Assembly (NCBI RefSeq): GCF_020514115.1
Contig: NZ_VTKZ01000008.1
Span: 1 to 64,000 of the forward strand
Length of the DNA stretch: 64,000 bases
Direction: 5' to 3'
Origin: Synechococcus sp. MU1642
GTDB taxonomy: Bacteria > Cyanobacteriota > Cyanobacteriia > PCC-6307 > Cyanobiaceae
This document shows positions 47,409 through 58,810 of the stretch, one piece after another. A program made the translations under genes and the position numbers. The notes below the pieces were generated by a model. It searched no databases, was not told the origin of the DNA, and saw only the letters and a list, made by a program, of their open reading frames with translations. Each line of letters opens with the position of its first letter. Positions within the stretch are counted from its first letter, which is position 1.

Positions 47409-47761
47409 GCAACATGCGTATATTCATTTTTAACAGAAGAATTGATTGATCTACCTAGCTTGATAAGAAGTGACCTATCTAACGCAAAAATTGATAATTG
47501 GTGGATATCTATTTTAAGAAGAATAAACCACTACAATTAATCAAATATAGACAAGTAGTCGTTGATTGAATTCAAACCAATGACGATTTATCCAATCATC
47601 GAATCGCGCCCGGTTCAATTCGTTGTCCACATAGGATCAGCACAAGAAAAGTGCAGTGCCATACAAAGTTATTGTTGGCGTGGTGAACCCTAAATAAGTC
47701 AAACAACTCTGATAAGAAGCGGATAATTGCTGATAAAATATGGATATGATGCTGATTCTTC
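47409..47761. promoter_or_regulatory. Divergent promoter region of mpeZ and the Nif11-like gene
   Basis: This 353-base AT-rich gap has two copies of TGATAAGAAG (47461 to 47470 and 47711 to 47720), each followed by GATAATTG (47493 to 47500 and 47723 to 47730). One pair is about 50 to 90 bases from the mpeZ start, the other 30 to 50 bases from the Nif11-like gene start. No protein is supported here. Confidence 0.6.
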
Positions 47762-48106
47762 ATGTCACGTGCTGAATTCATACGCTTTCTTCAAGTTCTA
47801 GAAGAAGACTTAACATTTAGAGCGCTTTTCCAGGAAGCGGAGCCCGAGCAAATCCTCAGGCTTGCAAATGAACATGGATTTATCTTTTCGGATGAAATAA
47901 AGGGTCGTTTCCTGAATCGGTGGGCAGGAGTTTACTTCTGCCCATTTGCTAATGATGTCGGGAGACTATGCCCCAAGATGGTGCCAGAAGGATTCAGCAC
48001 ACTGCTTCATTATTCACAGACGACTTGCACTAAAGAGGACAAGGTAGAGCGTTTTGATTTCCGTGCTGGAGGCTATTACGAAGGGGTAAAAACAGTAAAT
48101 CGATAG
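47762..48106 (+). CDS. Nif11-like CA4-island protein
   Basis: A 114-residue product with a Nif11-like N terminus (MSRAEFIRFLQVLEEDLTFR, then EQILRLANEHGFIFSDEI). The second half holds three cysteines (YFCPF, RLCPKM, TTCTKED). Its place opposite mpeZ fits the small unknown gene of CA4-A islands; I do not assign it to fciC. Function unknown. Confidence 0.65.
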   Translation: MSRAEFIRFLQVLEEDLTFRALFQEAEPEQILRLANEHGFIFSDEIKGRFLNRWAGVYFCPFANDVGRLCPKMVPEGFSTLLHYSQTTCTKEDKVERFDFRAGGYYEGVKTVNR

Positions 48107-48116
48107 AGAAAATAGG

Positions 48117-48755
48117 CTAACTCTTTGTGTTTAATAAAGTCTGAAGTCGTGCCAACGCAGATTGAGCTGCTTCCTGAATCAAAGGATCCGTATTATTGGT
48201 CTGCAGTGAACGTAAAGCATCTTCTGCTAAAGGATTGGGAATATCGGCAAGAGCCTGAGATGCACTAAAAATTAAAGCAACATTTTGACTGCTAAGAGAA
48301 CTTACTAGAATCTTTATTGCCTCTTCAGACTTAAATTGTTGCTTACCGATCTGACCAAGACACATCAGTGCACCCTGCACGACAACCATATCGGAATCAT
48401 CTATCCCTTGTTCCAGCATTTCCATGACTGAATCAGGAAACGGCTGATCTGGGAAGTTTTTGAACACCTGCACAAAGGCCTTAGGGCAGCAACGCCTTGC
48501 AGTTTGATTCTCTGTTGTTGCATAGAGTTCGATCAAGGGATCAAACGCAGAGCTCCCAAAAAAACCAACACCTTTAACAGCCGCTCTATAGACTTTAGGA
48601 TCATGATGACAGAAGAGATCCAATAATCTTGGTAACGCCTCTTCCCGATAGTTCTCAGAAAGAATCAAACAAGCTTCTTCTTGAATCCTAGGGTTGGGAT
48701 GCATTAGATCCTCAAACAATGCATCAACTGAAGGAATGTTTGAATCGCCGCTCAT
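48117..48755 (-). CDS. cpeZ: Bilin lyase subunit CpeZ
   Basis: A 212-residue HEAT-repeat protein that works with CpeY on phycoerythrin-I. Repeats include NPRIQEEACLILSENYREEA and DPKVYRAAVKGVGFFGSSAF. It follows cpeY on the minus strand by 73 bases. Confidence 0.85.
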   Translation of the reverse strand: MSGDSNIPSVDALFEDLMHPNPRIQEEACLILSENYREEALPRLLDLFCHHDPKVYRAAVKGVGFFGSSAFDPLIELYATTENQTARRCCPKAFVQVFKNFPDQPFPDSVMEMLEQGIDDSDMVVVQGALMCLGQIGKQQFKSEEAIKILVSSLSSQNVALIFSASQALADIPNPLAEDALRSLQTNNTDPLIQEAAQSALARLQTLLNTKS

Positions 48756-48828
48756 TTAAAAGCCTAAATCATTATTGTTCAATATTAGCATTTCAAGTCA
48801 TGGGGCATGAAGAATTGCCACTTAGTTC

Positions 48829-50154
48829 TCAACCACGATCCTGAATGCTCTGTGCTTTTAGTTGCAGCAAGCTGTCGCCATCAGATTCGACAAGATGTTG
48901 TAGTTGACATTGATATCGAAGTTGAAGATGCTCGGTCTGATCAGATTGGATCAGGAGGAGGCCTGCATAACGCATATCCCAACTAAGGTTATTCTCTAAA
49001 GACAAACAATTATCCAGAAAACAATTGTATTGGCCAGGAAATAGCTTAGCGAATGACAGCAAAGCAGCTGGGGGTGATTTTCTAAATTGAGGCCGCTTAT
49101 CTGTAATAGCATCTGAGAGAATTTTGCGAATATGACTCAATGCCTCGTCTGTCCAACCTTCAACAAGGCCAAATAATCTCATCAAAAAATAATGTGCACC
49201 ATAGTCATTGTGAGCTTTATCTTTCCAGCAATTCTCAATAGCATTCCAAATCTCTTGGGCATCACATTTCATTAGTGCCTGCATGGCAAGATAGCAACGA
49301 CTAAAATCGGGATGGAACAAGCCGTCAATCAGTAGCTCCGTAGACAAAGGATCGCCGTAATGATGGAGGACAGTGATCATACGAGGATCGTCAACCAAAA
49401 TTTGATCCACCGCTGATAGTGCATCATTATCGGAGAGTTTGTTTGACGGGTTAATCAAAAAAGATCTCACAGCTCGCATGCGAAATGCAGGCGATATTGG
49501 TGCTTCCATCAAATCAGACAAAAGCTCAACAGCATTCGCATCGATCACATCCTGCACAGCCGACTGGCGATCCATTTGATTGGAGCCATACAAATGATCT
49601 GAAAGATCAGCCAGATGGGATTGATCTCCAGATAGATGAATCATGGCAGCGATGGCGGCACCGCGGACCGAAGTCTTCTCATGGGCTGTGTGAACAGAAA
49701 TAGTCGAAATTGCTGATTTAACAGAAAGCTTTGAAAGACTTTGAATTAAGACTCTTTGATTCTGGCTAGCATCATTCAACAAATTAATCATATGTTGGTG
49801 CACTTCAGGATCTTGACAATTCAAACGAGACAATGCCCAAGCAGCATTCTCGACCATATACACATCAGAGCTGCCTAAAAAACTAGCAATTTTGGGCGTA
49901 GCCTCTGCAACCCCTAATCGCGCAAGAACTTCTACAGCTTTTCTTTGGGCAAGACCTACTGGTACATCTTCAGAGCACTTATCAAGAAAAGCTAATAACG
50001 CTTTGCTTGTTATCGGGCCAGGAAAATTAATCAAATGAGAAACAGCCATATAATAATCACTCTCATTCTCAAGAACATCAACTTCTTTAGACAAGATATC
50101 AACAGCTCCCTGTTGATGCAAACCAGCATGAATATTATCGAAAAGACCAGTCAT
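48829..50154 (-). CDS. cpeY: Bilin lyase CpeY
   Basis: A 441-residue HEAT-repeat lyase that attaches phycoerythrobilin to Cys-82 of CpeA with CpeZ as partner. Repeats such as QRKAVEVLARLGVAEATPKI and VYMVENAAWALSRLNCQDPE are visible. It forms a cpeY-cpeZ operon. Confidence 0.88.
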   Translation of the reverse strand: MTGLFDNIHAGLHQQGAVDILSKEVDVLENESDYYMAVSHLINFPGPITSKALLAFLDKCSEDVPVGLAQRKAVEVLARLGVAEATPKIASFLGSSDVYMVENAAWALSRLNCQDPEVHQHMINLLNDASQNQRVLIQSLSKLSVKSAISTISVHTAHEKTSVRGAAIAAMIHLSGDQSHLADLSDHLYGSNQMDRQSAVQDVIDANAVELLSDLMEAPISPAFRMRAVRSFLINPSNKLSDNDALSAVDQILVDDPRMITVLHHYGDPLSTELLIDGLFHPDFSRCYLAMQALMKCDAQEIWNAIENCWKDKAHNDYGAHYFLMRLFGLVEGWTDEALSHIRKILSDAITDKRPQFRKSPPAALLSFAKLFPGQYNCFLDNCLSLENNLSWDMRYAGLLLIQSDQTEHLQLRYQCQLQHLVESDGDSLLQLKAQSIQDRG

Positions 50155-50236
50155 CAGTAATGGTCAACATTCGAAGGATTCTACTTGAGGTGCGTAATTC
50201 AATGGGGCCTGTCTGGATAAGAAAGTAATAGCAAGC

Positions 50237-50644
50237 TTGCCATCAGACGACACCGGAGGCAAAATTCTTCTAAGCCACTACGAAAAAATGGGACCTTTCC
50301 CAGGACGATTGATCCATGTTTCCACTGGTGTGATGGACGGATGCAGGCCCTCAACTTCCCACACAATTTCCATTGACACCCGGTTCATGGCTCAATGGAT
50401 GAAATCTTTTAGAAGTTGCAATACACCGATAACATCTGTTGGCTGGAGCGCAGCGGATCAGCCTTCGATACCAGCACCTAAAAAGCAACCTCATACATCC
50501 AAGGTTCGGAAACTAGTAGAGAAATTAACACCCCAAAAAGACAACACTCCTAACAAGAAAGAAAAAGCTGATTCCGAAAAGCCAGAGGCAAACAAGCATA
50601 AAAGCGCCTCTAGCCGACGTAGGAATCGCCGGAAACAAGCCTGA
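50237..50644 (+). CDS. Unknown protein with basic tail
   Basis: A 135-residue product. The first 75 residues are mixed; the last 60 are rich in Lys, Arg and Ser (KKEKADSEKPEANKHKSASS, then RRRNRRKQA). It is convergent with the next gene, their ends being 7 bases apart. No family recognised. Confidence 0.6.
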   Translation: MPSDDTGGKILLSHYEKMGPFPGRLIHVSTGVMDGCRPSTSHTISIDTRFMAQWMKSFRSCNTPITSVGWSAADQPSIPAPKKQPHTSKVRKLVEKLTPQKDNTPNKKEKADSEKPEANKHKSASSRRRNRRKQA

Positions 50645-50651
50645 TAAAAAT

Positions 50652-51086
50652 CTATGAGGCTCTCGAGGAGACTTCAAAAATCGCATCTTCGGATCGCCCA
50701 GCTTTAAGAGCCTCCCAGTTGATCGCTTGAAGAAACACGGTTTTATCAGACGTTTCAACCAAATCAACACCCCAATATCCCTCCTGGAGTGGAGCTCCAG
50801 GAGAAGCTTGGGAGTCTTTCCTTCCACCCAATGCCAGGACAAAGTGGTTCATTTCGTGTCCGAGTTGACGACGGTACTCAGACCAAGTTTGCACTAAATC
50901 AGCAGCCATATCTTGCGGCGATAAATCAGATGTTATTAAAAGTTTCCAATGAGGGTGATTAAGAACTGCTGTTGAAGAAATATTTTTTGAAAGAGATTTG
51001 AGTTCTTGAGCAAGCAGTTCAAAATCCAATGCAGGCACGAGATCTGATTGAACCTGTAAGTTATGAGATAGAACAAACGTCGTCAT
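50652..51086 (-). CDS. Unknown protein between cpeY and cpeA
   Basis: A 144-residue soluble product (MTTFVLSHNLQVQSDLVPAL...RRQLGHEMNHFVLALGGRKD). It lies in the phycobilisome cluster behind the cpeBA terminator. Function unknown; no motif recognised. Confidence 0.6.
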   Translation of the reverse strand: MTTFVLSHNLQVQSDLVPALDFELLAQELKSLSKNISSTAVLNHPHWKLLITSDLSPQDMAADLVQTWSEYRRQLGHEMNHFVLALGGRKDSQASPGAPLQEGYWGVDLVETSDKTVFLQAINWEALKAGRSEDAIFEVSSRAS

Positions 51087-51170
51087 AGAAAAATTCCACC
51101 TTTAAAGAATCTAATGGAATTTCAGCTCATCTGTGATGGGTGAGCATTGGTCTTCCATCTGGGCGACATA

Positions 51171-51207
51171 AAAAAGGGGGGGAGCAATTGCTCCCCCCCC
51201 TTTTTTT
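51171..51207. terminator. Bidirectional terminator after cpeA
   Basis: A run AAAAA G7 AGCAATTGCT C8 T7 is an almost perfect palindrome with A and T tails, so it can stop transcripts from both sides. Confidence 0.9.
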
Positions 51208-51225
51208 CCTAAAATCTTGAAGTGA

Positions 51226-51729
<504 letters not shown>

Positions 51730-51781
51730 TTAGGTAAAAGGTGCTGAGAAGGTGAGGAGAGAAGACTTGATCGTCCGCAGA

Positions 51782-52645
<864 letters not shown>

Positions 52646-52879
52646 ATGGACAACGCAGCGTCCGATTTACCTAGCCTCGAGGAGTTGCAAGAGTCCATCG
52701 ATGAATTAGCTGCCTACAGGGAAAGACTGTTTCAAGATGTAGTTGGTTTAGGCAAAAAACTGCGCTTATCCCAGAAGAAGATTGACGCAACTGTTGCAGC
52801 ACATCCAGAGCTTCAAAGACTCGACGAAGTGATGTCACAGCTTGTTGCACAGAGGAATGCACAGCAGATTCAGCCTTGA
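52646..52879 (+). CDS. Small coiled-coil protein
   Basis: A 77-residue, largely helical product (LPSLEELQESIDELAAYRER, then LGKKLRLSQKKIDATVAAHP). It precedes cpeU by 63 bases. No function known to me. Confidence 0.65.
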   Translation: MDNAASDLPSLEELQESIDELAAYRERLFQDVVGLGKKLRLSQKKIDATVAAHPELQRLDEVMSQLVAQRNAQQIQP

Positions 52880-52942
52880 AGTGCCAAAATAATACTTTAC
52901 CGGTTCGCCTGTATTAATTAACTTTCTTCAAAGCGCAAACCA

Positions 52943-55079
<2,137 letters not shown>

Positions 55080-55215
55080 GCATTATGAACAGCTTTCGGG
55101 TGGCTCCCGAGCTGTTGGCCAGAATCGCGGGCGACGGGATGAAGGCAATAGCCTTCGACCATCCCTTTCAAGTCTGAGATTCCCGCTCCAGACGTAGTTC
55201 ACAGGAACAACAACC

Positions 55216-55734
55216 ATGTTCGACGCCTTCACCAAGGTTGTCGCCCAGGCCGATGCCCGGGGACAATTCATCAGCACCAGCGAGATCGACGCCCTCGCTG
55301 CCATGGTTTCCGACAGCAACAAGCGTCTGGATGCCGTTAACCGCATCTCCAGCAACGCCTCCAGCATCGTTGCTTCGGCCGCTCGTCAGCTGTTCGCCCA
55401 ACAGCCTTCACTGATTTCCCCTGGCGGTAACGCTTACACCTCCCGTCGTATGGCTGCTTGCCTGCGCGACATGGAGATCATCTTGCGTTACGTCACCTAC
55501 TCCGCTTTCACAGGTGATTCTTCCGTGATGGAAGACCGCTGCCTGAATGGCCTGCGCGAGACTTACCTGGCCCTAGGCACTCCCGGTGCTTCGGTTGCAG
55601 CAGGAGTCAACCTGATGAAGGAAGCCGCTCTGGCACTCGTCAACGACAAAGCTGGCATCTCAGCTGGTGACTGCGCCTCCCTGAGCAGCGAAATCGGCAC
55701 CTACTTCGACAAAGCCGCAGCTTCCGTCGCCTGA
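55216..55734 (+). CDS. rpcB: Phycocyanin beta chain
   Basis: The 172-residue beta subunit of (R-type) phycocyanin. Bilin cysteines are at 82 ([15 protein letters not shown]) and 153 (SAGDCASL). With rpcE and rpcF as separate genes, the type is likely R-phycocyanin II; this is inferred, not read directly. Confidence 0.95.
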   Translation: MFDAFTKVVAQADARGQFISTSEIDALAAMVSDSNKRLDAVNRISSNASSIVASAARQLFAQQPSLISPGGNAYTSRRMAACLRDMEIILRYVTYSAFTGDSSVMEDRCLNGLRETYLALGTPGASVAAGVNLMKEAALALVNDKAGISAGDCASLSSEIGTYFDKAAASVA

Positions 55735-55772
55735 TCGACGCGTTGATTCGACGTCTTAATTTCTCCTAACCA

Positions 55773-56261
55773 ATGAAAACCCCTCTCACCGAAGCTGTTG
55801 CAGCAGCTGACTCTCAGGGACGTTTCCTGAGCAACACCGAGGTTCAAGCTGCCTCCGGTCGTTTCAATCGCGCCAAGGCCAGCCTCGAAGCTGCCAAAGC
55901 TCTGACCAGCAAAGCTGATTCCCTGGTGAACGGAGCGGCTCAAGCCGTTTACACCAAGTTCCCCTACACCACCCAGATGGCTGGGCCGAACTACTCAGCC
56001 ACCCCCGAAGGCAAAGCCAAGTGCTCCCGTGACGTGGGCTACTACCTGCGCATGATCACTTACTGCCTGGTCGCTGGTGGCACCGGCCCCATGGACGACT
56101 ACCTGATCGCTGGTCTTGACGAGATCAACCGCACTTTCGAGCTCTCCCCCTCCTGGTATGTGGAAGCTCTGAAGCACATCAAGGCCAACCACGGCCTCAG
56201 CGGCGACGCTGCTACCGAAGCCAACAGCTATATCGACTACGCCATCAACGCCCTGATCTGA
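55773..56261 (+). CDS. rpcA: Phycocyanin alpha chain
   Basis: The 162-residue alpha subunit with its single bilin cysteine at 84 ([14 protein letters not shown]). It follows rpcB by 38 bases and ends at a strong terminator. Confidence 0.95.
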   Translation: MKTPLTEAVAAADSQGRFLSNTEVQAASGRFNRAKASLEAAKALTSKADSLVNGAAQAVYTKFPYTTQMAGPNYSATPEGKAKCSRDVGYYLRMITYCLVAGGTGPMDDYLIAGLDEINRTFELSPSWYVEALKHIKANHGLSGDAATEANSYIDYAINALI

Positions 56262-56280
56262 TCAGTTGACGTTGCGTTCC

Positions 56281-56307
56281 AAGCCCCCCTCGGGGGGCTT
56301 TTTTTAT
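56281..56307 (+). terminator. Terminator of rpcBA
   Basis: Stem AAGCCCCCC TC GGGGGGCTT followed by five more T. Confidence 0.9.
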
Positions 56308-56335
56308 TGTTCTTTTTCGGCCCCATCAGAGCGCT

Positions 56336-56929
56336 GTGATCACCCCCAACGTTCGGCGTTTTCTCAACCTGCTCTGCGGCGAATACAGCAACCAGCAGCA
56401 AGCCTTCGACAACCCTCCCCTTTATGCCCACATCTTTCTGAGGTATCGCCCGCTCATACAGCTACGTCCGGGGTCAATCCTGCTCGAACAGACCTATGCC
56501 GTTGATCCGAAGCATCCTTACCGGTTGCGCATGATCCGCGCTGAAGAGCAGGCCTCCGGCGCCATCAAGCTTTGGAATCACGTCCTCCGAGACCCGGAAC
56601 GCTTCGCCGGAGCCATGTTTGATCCGCAACTCCGCCTTGCCATTCAGGACAGTGACCTGATCAGCGTGGATCAGTGCCACTACCAAGTGCTCGAACAGCC
56701 AGACGGCTACCACGGCACCATGGAACCCGGCTGCAAGTGCATCGTGCAACGGAATGGCCAAGACACAGTGCTGGTGAGCAGCTTTCACTTGGAGGGAGAC
56801 TCCCTCTCGACCCTTGATCGCGGCCATGACCCGGAAACGAATGAGCGCCGCTGGGGCTCGGTGGCAGGACCGTTCCGGTTCAGGCGAACCCAAAGCTGGA
56901 CGGCCGACATGGCATCAGCCTGGGTGTGA
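56336..56929 (+). CDS. rpcT: CpcT-family bilin lyase RpcT
   Basis: A 197-residue CpcT/CpeT-type lyase, expected to act on Cys-153 of RpcB. Motifs include FLNLLCGEYSNQQQAFDNPP, MEPGCKCIVQRNGQ and DRGHDPETNERRWGSVAG. Its stop overlaps the rpcE start. Confidence 0.87.
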   Translation: MITPNVRRFLNLLCGEYSNQQQAFDNPPLYAHIFLRYRPLIQLRPGSILLEQTYAVDPKHPYRLRMIRAEEQASGAIKLWNHVLRDPERFAGAMFDPQLRLAIQDSDLISVDQCHYQVLEQPDGYHGTMEPGCKCIVQRNGQDTVLVSSFHLEGDSLSTLDRGHDPETNERRWGSVAGPFRFRRTQSWTADMASAWV

Positions 56930-57702
56930 TGGAACCGCTGAGTGAAACGCAGGTGATCAAGGACCTCCGCCAGACGGAGGACCCTTCGGCGCAGTACTAC
57001 GCCGCCTGGTGGCTGGGGAAGATGCGCAGCCAGCACCCTGATACCATCCCTCTTCTGCTCAGAGCTCTTGCGGCACTTGACGCCGCGCCGATTGATCCAG
57101 AGCAACGCGGTGTCGCTCTCAACGCGATCCGTGCTTTAGGTCTGCTGAGGGATAAGAGAGCAGAAAAAGCTCTTCTGGCGCTGTTGCACTGCAACGATTA
57201 CACCGTGCGGGAGGAGGTGGTCCGCACGCTTGGTGCCATGGGCAGCTGTGGGGCTGTTGAAGGCATCCGTGCATTGCTGGCCAGTGGATTGGAGGGAGCA
57301 GGAGCTGAGCAACCCTCAACCCCCTTGCTCAACGAACCCTGTGAAGCGCTGCTGGAAGCCCTCGGTGACATTGGTGATGGCAGCAACAGCAATCTCGCCG
57401 TGATTCAGCCGTTCACGGAGCACCCTCGGCCATTGATCAGATCAGCGGCCTGCCGAGCGCTGCTGCAGCTGACTGGTCTTGATCAGTGGGGTATGGAACT
57501 GAAAAAGCTGCTTAACCATCCAGAACCCCTGGTGCGCCGTGGCGCGCTGCTCGATCTAGGCGCCACCGGCTGGCTCGCCGCCGTGCCATCGATCCGCTCG
57601 GCTGCCGTGGAACCCAGCCTCAAGCTGGTTGCACTCCGGGCATTGGCAGAACGTAACGACAACCCCAATGACGTCCTCGATGCAATGGACGAACTGCTCT
57701 GA
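56926..57702 (+). CDS. rpcE: Phycocyanin alpha lyase subunit RpcE
   Basis: A 258-residue HEAT-repeat lyase (AQYYAAWWLGKMRSQHPDTI, TVREEVVRTLGAMGSCGAVE) of the CpcE family. With RpcF it attaches a bilin to RpcA Cys-84. Separate rpcE and rpcF, not a fused rpcG, suggest phycoerythrobilin at that site. Confidence 0.9.
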   Translation: MMEPLSETQVIKDLRQTEDPSAQYYAAWWLGKMRSQHPDTIPLLLRALAALDAAPIDPEQRGVALNAIRALGLLRDKRAEKALLALLHCNDYTVREEVVRTLGAMGSCGAVEGIRALLASGLEGAGAEQPSTPLLNEPCEALLEALGDIGDGSNSNLAVIQPFTEHPRPLIRSAACRALLQLTGLDQWGMELKKLLNHPEPLVRRGALLDLGATGWLAAVPSIRSAAVEPSLKLVALRALAERNDNPNDVLDAMDELL

Positions 57703-58334
57703 TGACCACCTCAGCATTGGACCAGGCGCTTCAGAAGCTCGAGCGGGCCACCAGCACCCCTGAGTTGGTGAAAGCAACGCAAGCCCTTTGTGCGCTGAAC
57801 GACCTTGAGGCCGCCAAACCGCTCGTGAAGGTGCTGGGGTTCAACAATCCGGCGGTGGCAGCCGTGGCAACACAGGGGCTGATTCAACTGGGACCGGACA
57901 TCGTTCCAACGCTGTTGGTGAGCCTGGATGCCCGCAATTACGGCGCACGGGCCTGGGTGGTGAAGGTGATTGCCGCCTTGCGGGATCCACGGGGTCTTGA
58001 CCTCCTGGAGCATGCCCTTCAAGCAGACATCGCTCCGAGCGTGCGGCGCTCCGCAACCCGTGGCCTGGCGGACTTGGAGCTCAGTGAAGACGCAGAGCAC
58101 GATCAGCTTGAGCGCTGTTTCGAGGGACTGCTCAAAGCCGTACGAGACGACGAGTGGGTGGTGCGTTACGCAGCGGTCTACGGACTCGAGCAACGTTTGT
58201 ACAGCGCAGCTGTGTCAACACACCTGGCCGAACAGGGCCGGGCCGCACTGAACCAGCTCGCGTCCGATGCGGAGGGTGTCAGGGTGGTGCAGCTGCGGGC
58301 TCTGAAAGCCCTCCAACGCCTTAACGCCGGATGA
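57702..58334 (+). CDS. rpcF: Phycocyanin alpha lyase subunit RpcF
   Basis: A 210-residue CpcF-type partner of RpcE (FNNPAVAAVATQGLIQLGPD, APSVRRSATRGLADLELSED). The start overlaps the rpcE stop by one base and its own stop overlaps the phosphatase start. Confidence 0.9.
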   Translation: MTTSALDQALQKLERATSTPELVKATQALCALNDLEAAKPLVKVLGFNNPAVAAVATQGLIQLGPDIVPTLLVSLDARNYGARAWVVKVIAALRDPRGLDLLEHALQADIAPSVRRSATRGLADLELSEDAEHDQLERCFEGLLKAVRDDEWVVRYAAVYGLEQRLYSAAVSTHLAEQGRAALNQLASDAEGVRVVQLRALKALQRLNAG

Positions 58335-58810
58335 CCCAGAAACTGTTGTTCGTCTGCCTCGGCAACATCTGCCGCTCACCAGCGGCCGAAGGCGTCTTCC
58401 TGCATCTGCTTGAAGAGCGTGGCCTCAGTGATCAGTTCGTGGTGGATTCCGCCGGAACGGGCGGATGGCATGTGGGCAATCCGGCGGACCGACGCATGCA
58501 GGATGCAGCCAACCGTCGCGGCATTCAGCTGCCCAGCCGCGCACGACAGATCAGCCTCAACGATTTCTCGAGTTTCGATCTGGTGCTGACCATGGACGAC
58601 GACAATCTCACGGCCGTCCAAGGACTGGCTCGAGAAGCCGGTCCTCGAGCAACGGCCAGCATCAAGCCAATGCTCAGCTACGCCCGGGGATTCTCCGAAA
58701 CCGAGGTGCCTGATCCCTATTACGGGGGCGAGGCGGGCTTCGAGCATGTGCTCGATCTGCTCGAGGACGCCTGCACCAACCTGCTCGACGAACTCAGCCC
58801 GCCGGCGTAG
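58331..58810 (+). CDS. Low-molecular-weight protein tyrosine phosphatase
   Basis: A 159-residue phosphatase with the P-loop LFVCLGNICRSPAAEG (C-x5-R) and the aspartate general acid in EVPDPYYGGEAGFEHVLDLL. A gene of this kind closes the phycobilisome cluster in other marine Synechococcus. Its substrate is unknown. Its end overlaps the end of the convergent panC-cmk gene by 17 bases. Confidence 0.92.
   Translation: MTQKLLFVCLGNICRSPAAEGVFLHLLEERGLSDQFVVDSAGTGGWHVGNPADRRMQDAANRRGIQLPSRARQISLNDFSSFDLVLTMDDDNLTAVQGLAREAGPRATASIKPMLSYARGFSETEVPDPYYGGEAGFEHVLDLLEDACTNLLDELSPPA

Larger units (their letters stand above)
43976..48106. mobile_element. CA4 (type IV chromatic acclimation) island, A configuration
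   Basis: AT-rich block of about 4.1 kb holding fciA, fciB, mpeZ and a Nif11-like gene, set between mpeU and cpeZ inside the phycobilisome cluster. This content and position match the CA4-A island described in marine Synechococcus. Its composition is clearly lower in GC than the flanking mpeBA and rpcBA regions, in line with transfer. No integrase or flanking repeat is seen. Confidence 0.8.

Noticed and set aside
47596-47781. A 61-codon minus-strand frame in the mpeZ gap as fciC
   Set aside because: It has no DNA-binding pattern, overlaps the start of the Nif11-like gene, and covers the shared motif. I cannot support it as fciC.
51171-51207. The long G/C palindrome as a protein operator
   Set aside because: The perfect stem with A and T runs right after cpeA is best explained as a bidirectional terminator.
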